Shown: positions 1-5,755 of the stretch, piece after piece
Position numbering within the stretch: the first letter of the stretch is position 1
How the letters are laid out: every line of letters starts with the position of its first letter
Source of the DNA: CAYUJH01 sp964394585
Lineage (GTDB): Bacteria > Bacteroidota > Bacteroidia > Cytophagales > Flammeovirgaceae
NCBI GenBank assembly: GCA_964394585.1
Contig: CAYMYI010000185.1
Coordinates: 1-5,755, forward strand
Direction: 5' to 3'
Length of the DNA: 5,755 bases
Notes under the pieces: generated by a model
The model's database searches: none
Told to the model about the DNA's origin: nothing
What the model saw: only the letters and a program-made list of their open reading frames with translations
Translations under genes and position numbers: made by a program

Positions 1-2
1 GG

Positions 3-122
3 CAAAATGCCTATCCTGTCGATGAGCAAGAAACGTTTTTGCATGGATTATCGCTAGGTAAACTTTTTAGTATAGATATTATCGAGCTGCGAGATAATTT
101 ACAAGCCCTTTTAGCTTCCTGA
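3..122 (+). CDS. C-terminal tail of an unidentified upstream gene (partial)
   Basis: The frame beginning at base 3 is open from the window edge to a TGA at 120-122 and encodes 39 residues ending in ALLAS. The other two forward frames hit stops within the first 60 bases, which supports this as the coding frame. The tail is mixed polar and hydrophobic (it contains FLHGLSLGKLFSIDIIELRD) and has no motif I can assign to a family. The stop lies only 3 nt before the ATG of the next glycosyltransferase gene, so this gene is probably an earlier member of the same operon and may also act in glycan synthesis. That role is inference from position only. Confidence 0.6.
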   Translation, partial: QNAYPVDEQETFLHGLSLGKLFSIDIIELRDNLQALLAS

Positions 123-125
123 GCG

Positions 126-1187
126 ATGTCTTCTTTCCCACGTATCTCTGTATTACTGCCGGTGTACAATGGCGAACGGTTTCTACATGAAGCCATTGAT
201 AGCATTTTGCAGCAGACCTTCCCCGATTTTGAGCTGCTCATCCTCAACGATGGCTCTACCGATAGCACTGAAGAAATCATTCGTTCTTACTCTGACAGTC
301 GGATTCGCTACCTGAAAAATGAGCAAAACCTTCGGCTAATCGCTACGCTTAACAAAGGAATTGAACATGCTAAGGGCACTTACATTGCCCGCATGGATGC
401 CGATGATGTGGCAATGCCGAAGCGTTTAGAAAAACAATATTCGTTTATGGAAATGAACCCCCAAGTGGGGCTTTGCGGTACGTTTTTACAAAATATTGGC
501 AGGGCGCAAAACGTGGTACAGTTTAGTACTTCTGACGAAGAAATTCGCTACCGCCTTTTATTTTCAACCTACTTGCGGCATCCTACCGTGATGATGCGCC
601 AGTCGGTCATCAAGCAACATCACCTTCGGTATAACGAGTCCTATTTGCATGTGGAAGATTATAAACTTTGGAGAGATTTTGCCGAAGTATCGCAACTTGC
701 CATCATTCCAGAGGTTTTATTGCAATACCGAGTGCACGAATCCAATATTTCAACAGTGTATCAGCAGCAGCAAGCCGAAGTAGTTACCCGAATCCGTTCA
801 GAGGTATTGCAAGCATTAGGAATTTCTCCCATGCTTTATGCCGATATTTTACCGGAATACAACGCTTTTTTGAGTTTATTACGCCACGAGGGCAACCCTT
901 TTCTGAAAGGAACTGCCCCTCAGGAGTTTGCTACGTTTAAAAAACTGTATCAGCTCGTTTTGCAGATATTTGATGCCAATCGCTCAAAATGTATGGTAAG
1001 TCCGGTGTTGTTAGAACACCGGTTTGGGGAGGCGCTATGGCAGTGGAGCACACGCAATACCCATTGGGGGGTCAAACTTGGTGCTTTGTTGCACGGTCGA
1101 ACGCTTTTTCGGTATTACAACCCAGGAATTTTTCCTATTTTCAAATTTATTGTGAAATGTAGTATTCGTAAGTCGTATTCCCCTTGA
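126..1187 (+). CDS. Family 2 glycosyltransferase (GT-A fold), first of three
   Basis: This 353-residue protein is a GT2 (WcaA-like) glycosyltransferase, expected to move a sugar from a nucleotide-diphosphate donor to a growing glycan on the cytoplasmic side of the membrane, with inversion. The GT-A domain starts at once with ISVLLPVYNG (residues 7-16), followed by NDGSTD (41-46), which contacts the nucleotide. The metal-binding DXD motif is DADD at 91-94, inside KGTYIARMDADD (83-94). The likely catalytic-base region is VEDYKLW (176-182), and YRVH follows at 201-204. The remaining 150 residues are a variable, mainly helical tail that probably sets acceptor choice. No signal peptide or clear membrane span is seen. 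The ATG at 126 is 3 nt after the previous stop and puts the first beta strand right after the start; no Shine-Dalgarno is visible. The C-terminus overlaps the next gene by 4 nt. Donor and acceptor cannot be read from the sequence. The closest relative in the window is the gene at 2968-3978. Confidence 0.93.
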   Translation: MSSFPRISVLLPVYNGERFLHEAIDSILQQTFPDFELLILNDGSTDSTEEIIRSYSDSRIRYLKNEQNLRLIATLNKGIEHAKGTYIARMDADDVAMPKRLEKQYSFMEMNPQVGLCGTFLQNIGRAQNVVQFSTSDEEIRYRLLFSTYLRHPTVMMRQSVIKQHHLRYNESYLHVEDYKLWRDFAEVSQLAIIPEVLLQYRVHESNISTVYQQQQAEVVTRIRSEVLQALGISPMLYADILPEYNAFLSLLRHEGNPFLKGTAPQEFATFKKLYQLVLQIFDANRSKCMVSPVLLEHRFGEALWQWSTRNTHWGVKLGALLHGRTLFRYYNPGIFPIFKFIVKCSIRKSYSP

Positions 1188-2194
1188 GTTTATCGCACCC
1201 ACTCATATCGGTGATAATGCCTGTTTACAATGCAGAAAAGTACATTCGGCGTTCGCTCGAAAGTATGTTGCAGCAAACGTATCCTCATTTAGAAATTTTA
1301 ATTGGGAACGATGCTTCTACCGATAGCTCTTTAGAAATTATTGAGCAATATAACGACGCTCGCATTCGAATTGTTACCCACGCTAAAAACCTTGGCTATG
1401 TTGGCAATTGTAACGCTCTTTTTAAACAAGCCAGCGGTGATTTTATAGCCTTTCAGGATGCCGACGACTATGCCAGTATCGATAAGTTTGAGAAACAGCT
1501 TCAGGCTTTTGCTACTAATGCAGAGTTAGGGGTGTGTGGCACGAATTTCATTGCTTACACCGAGGTTGGAAACGCTATGTTTTGTTCCAATTATCCCTGT
1601 GCGCACAGCGATATCTACGAGGCAATCCCTACTTATTTTCCCGTGAAACCAAGTTCGTTTTTATTGAAACGCTCCGTGTACGAAACCATAGGAGGGTATC
1701 ATTTGTATTGGGATCGGGTAGGTGGCGAAGATTATTATTGGTTTTCCCATATCATCGAGCAGTTTGAATGTATAAACCTACAAGAACCTTTGTATCATTA
1801 TATTTATTCGCCCAATTCGATTACACGAACGATTGATAATCCGCGCAAATTATATGCGTTTCAGGTGCTCCAATCGCTAGTAACTGATTTGCGAAACCAA
1901 GGCACCAATGCCCTGATGGAGCAAGATGAAGCCGCGCTCGCTGCCTTAGAAAATCGGTATGCAGCTCCTTACCAAAACGATGCTTCGTACATCCATGTGC
2001 GGCAAGCGGTTACCGCCTTCGACCAGCGTCAGTACCATTCGGCACTGCTTCATATGAAAAATGCGATTAGGTACAATCCTCGGTCAGTCTATAACTACAA
2101 AACGTTTCTGTATTTTGCCCGCAAAGGGCTGTGGAATACAATGGTATGGAAATGGAACCTCTACAAAGCCCAACAACGACATGCACGAAGGTAA
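1184..2194 (+). CDS. Family 2 glycosyltransferase (GT-A fold), second of three, TTG start
   Basis: The 336-residue product is another GT2 enzyme. Its GT-A domain shows ISVIMPVYNAEKYI (residues 8-21), NDASTDSS (42-49), the DXD motif DADD (92-95) and GGEDYYWF (180-187) as the probable catalytic-base segment. The start is a TTG at 1184 whose bases overlap the TGA of the previous gene (TTGA, 4-nt overlap), a classic stop-restart junction. A TAA lies in frame at 1169-1171 and no other usable start intervenes. The first ATG downstream, at residue 12, would cut away the first beta strand, so TTG is the best choice. The C-terminal region around residues 279-310 (YHSALLHMKNAIRYNP and after) resembles one TPR-like helical hairpin, which could serve in protein contact. 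It differs from the two other glycosyltransferases here after the DXD motif, so it probably makes a different linkage. Its 3' end overlaps the sulfotransferase gene by 14 nt. Confidence 0.92.
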   Translation: MSLSHPLISVIMPVYNAEKYIRRSLESMLQQTYPHLEILIGNDASTDSSLEIIEQYNDARIRIVTHAKNLGYVGNCNALFKQASGDFIAFQDADDYASIDKFEKQLQAFATNAELGVCGTNFIAYTEVGNAMFCSNYPCAHSDIYEAIPTYFPVKPSSFLLKRSVYETIGGYHLYWDRVGGEDYYWFSHIIEQFECINLQEPLYHYIYSPNSITRTIDNPRKLYAFQVLQSLVTDLRNQGTNALMEQDEAALAALENRYAAPYQNDASYIHVRQAVTAFDQRQYHSALLHMKNAIRYNPRSVYNYKTFLYFARKGLWNTMVWKWNLYKAQQRHARR

Positions 2195-2984
2195 CAATCT
2201 CATATTTATCCATTTGCCCAAAGCTGGGGGCAATACGCTCCATAAAATATTGGAACGCGAATACGGCAACCTCGGCGAGCGCGTTTATACCATCCATCGG
2301 ACTGCACAACAAGATGCATTCAAAACATTATCCGAAACCCAACGAAGCAGTATCAACGTGTTGAAAGGCCATATGCATTACGGTATGCATGCTTATTTGA
2401 AAGGAGAATGTACCTATATGACCATGTTACGCGAGCCGGTAGATCGGTTCGTTTCTCAATTTTATTACAGCAAAGCCACAGGAAACGAAGCGGTTTCCCG
2501 GCAAATTCGAGAGGAAACTATTTCGCTAGAGCAATATATAACCGAACGATTAGCTCCGTGGGCATTCAACGCGCAAACAAGGCATCTGAGCGGAGTACAA
2601 GAGTATGAGAAACCTTGTACAGAGGCGATGTTTCAAAAAGCACTTCAGCACCTGAATGCAGAAAAAATGTTGGTAGGGTTGCTAGAGGAGTTTGATAAAT
2701 CACTCATCTTGTTTAAGGATCAGCTCGGTTGGCAATATTTACCCACTTACACTAAAAAAAATGTGAACAAGCAGAAAAAGACTACACCGCTCGCTCCTTC
2801 TACCCAAGCCCTTATTGCCGAAGCAAACCATTTTGATATGCAACTGTACAAAGTAGCACAACAGAAATTCCTAGAAGCCTACCAAACAAAAAAAACTCAA
2901 TACGATAAAGAAGTGCGCCTATTACAGCAGCAAAATCGGTTCAATGCGTTTAAACACTCTTTAAAAAATGTCTTCAGACCCTAA
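2181..2984 (+). CDS. Sulfotransferase, Sulfotransfer_2 type (glycan O-sulfation from PAPS)
   Basis: This 267-residue protein resembles the family that includes heparan sulfate 2-O-sulfotransferase, which moves sulfate from PAPS to a sugar hydroxyl. Residues 8-20 (IFIHLPKAGGNTL) form the 5'-phosphosulfate loop with Lys14. KGHMHYG (62-68) carries His64 and His66, matching the catalytic histidine pair of HS2ST as I recall it. MLREPVDRFVSQF (82-94) is the 3'-phosphate site, with Arg84 and Ser92 at the family's eight-residue spacing. NAQTRHLSG and VGLLEEFDKSL further on are also family-typical. The last ~45 residues are a charged, Gln- and Lys-rich helix, perhaps a short coiled coil. There is no signal peptide or membrane anchor, unlike the Golgi enzymes, so it should act in the cytoplasm where PAPS is made. 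The frame stays open upstream to an ATG at 2061, but that extension lies inside the previous gene and adds no family sequence. The ATG at 2181 places the PAPS loop at the N-terminus as usual. The acceptor is inferred to be a glycan built by the neighbouring enzymes. Confidence 0.9.
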   Translation: MHEGNNLIFIHLPKAGGNTLHKILEREYGNLGERVYTIHRTAQQDAFKTLSETQRSSINVLKGHMHYGMHAYLKGECTYMTMLREPVDRFVSQFYYSKATGNEAVSRQIREETISLEQYITERLAPWAFNAQTRHLSGVQEYEKPCTEAMFQKALQHLNAEKMLVGLLEEFDKSLILFKDQLGWQYLPTYTKKNVNKQKKTTPLAPSTQALIAEANHFDMQLYKVAQQKFLEAYQTKKTQYDKEVRLLQQQNRFNAFKHSLKNVFRP

Positions 2985-3978
2985 GGTAACGGTTTTGATG
3001 TGTGCCTATAACGAGGCTTCATACATTACCGAAGCAATCGAAAGCATTTTGCGACAATCGTTTACCGACTTCGAGTTCATCATTATAGACGATGCCTCTA
3101 CCGATCAGACGGTTGAAACGATTCGGACAATGCCCGATCGGCGTATTCGCTTAGTGGAAAACGATACGAATTTGGGGCTTACCCAATCGCTGAACAAAGG
3201 GCTTTTGTTAGCGAAAGGCACTTACATCGCTCGCATGGATGCTGATGATATTGCGCTCCCACATCGGCTTGCTGCTCAAGTTGCGTATATGGAGCAACAC
3301 CCCGAAACTATTTTGTGTGGCTCATGGGCTGCGCTTTTTGGTAAGCAAGAAGGGGTTAGGAAACACCCCAGTGAAAGTAATTTGTTGAAAGTAAGATTAT
3401 TGTTTAGCTGTCAATTCATTCACCCCAGTGTGATGCTGCGAAAAAGTGCCTTAGTTACCTATCAACTGTACTACAACGAAACGTTTCGCCAAGCACAAGA
3501 CTACGAACTTTGGGTAAGGATGATTCCGTATGGGCAATTTCACACCATTCCGGAAGAGTTGATAAAATACCGTGTTCATGCAAAGCAAATAAGCCATCAG
3601 GATAAAGGTTTTCAAAAAGAAAATACGCACCGTATTTATCGATTTTTATTGGAGAAATTGGGTGTTCCTCTTACGAGCGAGCACATAGAATTGCATCAGC
3701 ACCTTGCATATTTTGAATGGAAGCAACCTTTCGAGATACTTTTACAAGCCCAAGTTTATTTTGAGCAATTGATAGAAGCCAACGAAAAGTGCGGTTATTT
3801 TCCCCGGGCGGCTTTTAAAAAGTTCTTGCAAGAATATTGGTGGCAATTGTGTGCTAATTCTACTGCGCATGGGCTGAGAGTGTATCGGCTTTATTTTACG
3901 GCTGCGCTAGCAGAAAAACGTTCGTGGGTGCAGCAAAGCAAATTTTTGCTAAAAGCGATGTTGAAATATAGCCGTTAG
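2968..3978 (+). CDS. Family 2 glycosyltransferase (GT-A fold), third of three
   Basis: The 336-residue product is a GT2 enzyme with VTVLMCAYNEASYI (residues 7-20), DDASTD (41-46), DADD (91-94) and AQDYELW (176-182); Asp178 sits where the catalytic base is expected. It aligns without gaps to the first glycosyltransferase (126-1187): identical KGTYIARMDADD at 83-94, RLLFS at 143-147, HP at 152-153, YNE at 169-171, DY at 178-179 and YRVH at 201-204. One visible change is Gln177 in place of Glu177, a substitution I recall as common in this family. The C-terminal ~130 residues differ more, so acceptor or donor use may have diverged. The ATG at 2968 overlaps the end of the sulfotransferase gene by 17 nt and has no clear Shine-Dalgarno, which points to coupled translation. 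The gene ends with TAG one base before the stop of the convergent methyltransferase gene. It is the last gene of the forward run. Substrates are unknown. Confidence 0.93.
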   Translation: MSSDPKVTVLMCAYNEASYITEAIESILRQSFTDFEFIIIDDASTDQTVETIRTMPDRRIRLVENDTNLGLTQSLNKGLLLAKGTYIARMDADDIALPHRLAAQVAYMEQHPETILCGSWAALFGKQEGVRKHPSESNLLKVRLLFSCQFIHPSVMLRKSALVTYQLYYNETFRQAQDYELWVRMIPYGQFHTIPEELIKYRVHAKQISHQDKGFQKENTHRIYRFLLEKLGVPLTSEHIELHQHLAYFEWKQPFEILLQAQVYFEQLIEANEKCGYFPRAAFKKFLQEYWWQLCANSTAHGLRVYRLYFTAALAEKRSWVQQSKFLLKAMLKYSR

Positions 3979-3982
3979 GCTA
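3969..3982. terminator. Short hairpin across both convergent stop codons (weak terminator candidate)
   Basis: TAGCC-GTTA-GGCTA forms a perfect 5-bp stem with a 4-nt loop. It contains the TAG of the plus-strand glycosyltransferase (3976-3978) and the CTA complement of the minus-strand methyltransferase stop (3980-3982). Its position at a convergent junction would suit a bidirectional terminator. The stem is short and neither side is followed by a real run of T (plus strand continues CTTTATGG, minus strand TATTTCAA), so it does not meet the usual criteria for an intrinsic terminator. It could simply be a by-product of the two stop codons lying so close. Confidence 0.25.
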
Positions 3983-4735
3983 CTTTATGGCTCTGTTGTC
4001 AGGCAAAAAATACAACTCTTCCACATTTTTATCAGAAAGTGTAAACGGCTGCAGTTTCCCATCTTTTAAGAAGTGTACGGTATAGCCGAGGGGGAGTAAC
4101 CACTCCATGAGTTGTTTTTTGTGCGTGGTAGGGCCTGCTTCTATTTCTAAAATAGGGTGATGTTGTTCAAATAAAGGCAATAAGTGGGGGACAATGTGTA
4201 GTTCGTAGCCTTCTACATCGCATTTAATAAAATTGATTTTGGGCAACTCACCAAATAGCGTTTGTGGGTTGCGCATGGAAACCTCGTGGAGAAACTCTGT
4301 GGTTCCTTGTAAGGTACTTTCCCCGTCGACCACTTGTGTTCTGCCATGGCGTACTACGCCTTCTACATTGGGCGTAGCCATGCGTACAGTGGCATGGTCG
4401 GTATCGCCGAGGGCATAGGGTACAATGGTTACATTGTTTTTTCCGAACAAGCGGACATTTTCTTGCAATACCCCCCGAAATAACGCAACGGGCTCTACTG
4501 CCCAAACTTTTCCGGATTGCCCCACCAAATGCGACAGTGGCACGGTGAAATATCCTAAATTTGCGCCAATATCAAGGCAGTAATCGCTCGGGCGTACCAG
4601 TTCTTCTAAAAAACGTACCTGCCGATGCGCTTTCAGAGGCACTTTAAGCAAATAGGTGCGGATGAACACCATGCTGATAAATTTTAGGTACATTTCAAAA
4701 CCTAAAAGTCGAATAAGGATTTTTCTGATTACCAT
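3980..4735 (-). CDS. FkbM-family SAM-dependent methyltransferase
   Basis: This 251-residue protein matches the FkbM methyltransferase family, which usually O-methylates sugars or polyketides and in bacteria is often found in surface-polysaccharide loci. SAM-binding motif I is LDIGANLGYFTV (residues 54-65), and Glu81 in VEP (80-82) is placed to hold the SAM ribose. The family signature IKCDVEGYE lies at 170-178. EIEAG follows, and the C-terminal part has the usual FkbM pattern ending near NVEELYFL. The N-terminal 30 residues are rich in Ile, Leu, Phe and Arg, more like an amphipathic or membrane-surface helix than a cleaved signal. The ATG at 4735 gives a normal length for the family; only a weak TAGG lies upstream. 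It is transcribed towards the glycosyltransferase operon and away from uvrA, so it needs its own promoter within or before the 42-bp gap. The inferred role is methylation of a sugar in the same glycan; the substrate is not visible. Confidence 0.9.
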   Translation of the reverse strand: MVIRKILIRLLGFEMYLKFISMVFIRTYLLKVPLKAHRQVRFLEELVRPSDYCLDIGANLGYFTVPLSHLVGQSGKVWAVEPVALFRGVLQENVRLFGKNNVTIVPYALGDTDHATVRMATPNVEGVVRHGRTQVVDGESTLQGTTEFLHEVSMRNPQTLFGELPKINFIKCDVEGYELHIVPHLLPLFEQHHPILEIEAGPTTHKKQLMEWLLPLGYTVHFLKDGKLQPFTLSDKNVEELYFLPDNRAIK

Positions 4736-4744
4736 CTGCCTACA

Positions 4745-4762
4745 AAATTGTGCGCACTATTT
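4745..4762. promoter_or_regulatory. 18-bp near-perfect palindrome between divergent genes (possible operator)
   Basis: AAATTGTGCGCACTATTT is symmetric at 8 of 9 base pairs; only the T/T pair at 4749 and 4758 fails. The core GTGCGCAC is a perfect palindrome. It fills the middle of the 42-bp gap between the methyltransferase start (minus strand, 4735) and the uvrA start (4778), the place where a dimeric regulator could control both genes. It does not match the SOS boxes I know from E. coli (CTG-N10-CAG) or Gram-positives (GAAC-N4-GTTC type). No convincing Bacteroidetes promoter (TTTG and TAnnTTTG elements) was found on either strand of the gap. Function is inference. Confidence 0.35.
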
Positions 4763-4777
4763 CTTGACCACCTCATA

Positions 4778-5755
4778 ATGAAAAACGACCTAGAACAGTA
4801 CGATCCTCATACCCATATTTTGGTGAAAGGAGCAAAAGTAAATAATCTGAAGAACCTAAGCGTTGCCATTCCGCGCAATCAGCTCATTGTGGTTACTGGC
4901 GTTTCCGGCTCGGGGAAATCCTCGCTTGCCTTCGATACGCTCTTTGCCGAAGGGCAACGGATGTATGTGGAAAGCCTTAGTTCGTATGCTCGTCAGTTTT
5001 TAGGGCGTATGGAAAAACCCGAAGTAGAGTATATCAAAGGGATTTGCCCTGCTATTGCCGTAGAACAAAAAGTGAATACGCGCAACCCTCGCTCTACGGT
5101 GGGCACCACCACCGAAATTTACGACTACCTCAAGCTGCTCTATGCGCGGATTGGAGAAACGTTTTCGCCAGTTTCTGGCGAAGTAGTGCAGAAAGATACC
5201 GTTACCGATGTGGTAAATGCTTTATTGGCATACCCGGAAGGCACTCGCTTTATGGTAGGATGCCCGCTACACCTTGCTAAAGGACGAAAACCTATTGACG
5301 AGCTACAGCTGCTTTTGCAGAAGGGCTTCACACGGGTGTTGATTAACGGAGAGATACAGCAAATCGAAGAACTTACGGCAAAATCAGTCAACAAGAAGGA
5401 TGAAATTCTGATTCTTATCGACCGCGATGTAGTGAAACACGACGATGAAGATAAGCAGTATCGCATGGCAGACTCGGTACAAACCGCTTTTTTCGAAGGG
5501 TTAGGCGAGTGCGTACTGCATATCTTCCCACAAGGGCAACAAGCAAAAGAAGTTCGTACCTTTTCCGATAAGTTCGAAGCCGACGGTATCTTGTTTGAAG
5601 AACCGAGTATCAACCTCTTTAGCTTCAATAATCCCTATGGTGCTTGCCGAAAGTGCGAAGGCTTTGGTAATGTTTTGGGTATCGACCCCGATTTGGTTAT
5701 CCCTGATAAGAGCCTTTCGATTTATGAAGGTGCCGTGGCTCCTTGGCGGGGACCT
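4778..5755 (+). CDS. uvrA: Excinuclease ABC subunit A, N-terminal part (partial, runs off the window)
   Basis: The 326 codons present are the start of UvrA, the damage-sensing ATPase of nucleotide excision repair, which dimerises, loads UvrB on damaged DNA and acts in the cytoplasm. The full protein is usually about 940 residues, so roughly a third is here; the frame is open to the last base. The first ATPase domain begins with LVKGAKVNNLKNLSV and the Walker A loop GVSGSGKSS (residues 41-49). QRMYVESLSSYARQFLGRM (60-78) and NTRNPRSTVGTTTEIYDY (100-117) are diagnostic UvrA blocks. The UvrB-binding region lies at about 130-250. The first zinc module shows only its second pair, CRKC (290-293), within FSFNNPYGACRKCEGFG. 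The first CxxC expected near 266-269 reads FEAD (see findings). ATG 4778 is preferred; a TTG at 4748 is in frame but adds nothing family-like. No Shine-Dalgarno is seen. The gene is divergent from the methyltransferase and shares the palindrome-bearing gap with it. Confidence 0.97.
   Translation, partial: MKNDLEQYDPHTHILVKGAKVNNLKNLSVAIPRNQLIVVTGVSGSGKSSLAFDTLFAEGQRMYVESLSSYARQFLGRMEKPEVEYIKGICPAIAVEQKVNTRNPRSTVGTTTEIYDYLKLLYARIGETFSPVSGEVVQKDTVTDVVNALLAYPEGTRFMVGCPLHLAKGRKPIDELQLLLQKGFTRVLINGEIQQIEELTAKSVNKKDEILILIDRDVVKHDDEDKQYRMADSVQTAFFEGLGECVLHIFPQGQQAKEVRTFSDKFEADGILFEEPSINLFSFNNPYGACRKCEGFGNVLGIDPDLVIPDKSLSIYEGAVAPWRGP

Noticed and set aside
11..280. 89-residue minus-strand open frame at the left edge
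   Set aside because: It is antisense to the upstream gene tail and the first GT2 start, is Ser- and Lys-rich with no motif, and conflicts with strong coding signal on the plus strand.
2061..2180. N-terminal extension of the sulfotransferase to an ATG at 2061
   Set aside because: The extra 40 residues are read out of frame through the end of the previous glycosyltransferase and carry no family sequence; the PAPS loop normally stands near the N-terminus, as it does from ATG 2181.
4233..4505. Two open frames (61 aa plus strand, 85 aa minus strand) inside the FkbM gene
   Set aside because: Both overlap the methyltransferase frame, which carries clear motifs; their Arg-, Cys- and Ser-rich products look like out-of-frame translation.
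4736..4777. Promoter with Bacteroidetes TTTG / TAnnTTTG elements for uvrA or the methyltransferase
   Set aside because: TATTTCTTG at 4758-4766 is only a partial match to the -7 element and no -33 TTTG lies at the right distance; nothing on the minus strand is better.
5562..5600. Reading the missing CxxC of UvrA as a frameshift or pseudogene
   Set aside because: The frame is open through the whole segment and the flanking family blocks are intact on both sides, so the gene appears functional as far as it is visible.
5140..5628. 162-residue minus-strand open frame, rich in Ser and Cys
   Set aside because: It lies wholly inside the uvrA coding sequence on the opposite strand, has biased low-complexity composition typical of antisense frames, and shows no family motif.

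Overview
The window looks like a piece of a Bacteroidetes chromosome, probably of the Cytophagales type. The evidence is the UvrA N-terminus, whose wording resembles what I recall of that phylum, the near absence of Shine-Dalgarno sequences in front of the starts, and tightly overlapping genes. The assignment is inference from recalled family sequences, not from a search.

Layout. Bases 3-122 are the last 39 codons of an unidentified gene. A forward run of four genes follows with essentially no space between them: a family 2 glycosyltransferase (126-1187), a second one (1184-2194, TTG start), a sulfotransferase of the Sulfotransfer_2 type (2181-2984) and a third family 2 glycosyltransferase (2968-3978). 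The junctions are a 3-nt gap, then overlaps of 4, 14 and 17 nt, so the run reads as one translationally coupled operon that began upstream of the window. An FkbM-type methyltransferase (3980-4735, minus strand) converges on it with a single base between the two stop codons. Beyond a 42-bp divergent intergenic region the housekeeping gene uvrA (4778 to the window end, incomplete) begins on the plus strand.

How the genes work together. Three inverting glycosyltransferases, a PAPS-dependent sulfotransferase and a probable sugar O-methyltransferase are the parts expected for assembling and decorating a surface or exported glycan. The inferred product is a sulfated and perhaps methylated polysaccharide or glycoconjugate. 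No flippase, polymerase or export gene lies in the window, so the type of glycan (capsule, O-antigen, exopolysaccharide, glycoprotein glycan) cannot be decided. The first and third glycosyltransferases line up residue for residue without a gap from the N-terminus to about residue 204, so they are probably paralogues within one operon. UvrA belongs to nucleotide excision repair and is unrelated; it marks the edge of the glycan locus.

There is no gene-free stretch above 300 bases. I see no RNA genes, CRISPR array, insertion sequence or attachment site. I found no strong evidence of a wholly new system. The points most worth a second look are the sulfotransferase embedded in the glycosyltransferase operon, an 18-bp near-palindrome in the divergent region before uvrA, and the 1-nt convergent junction.
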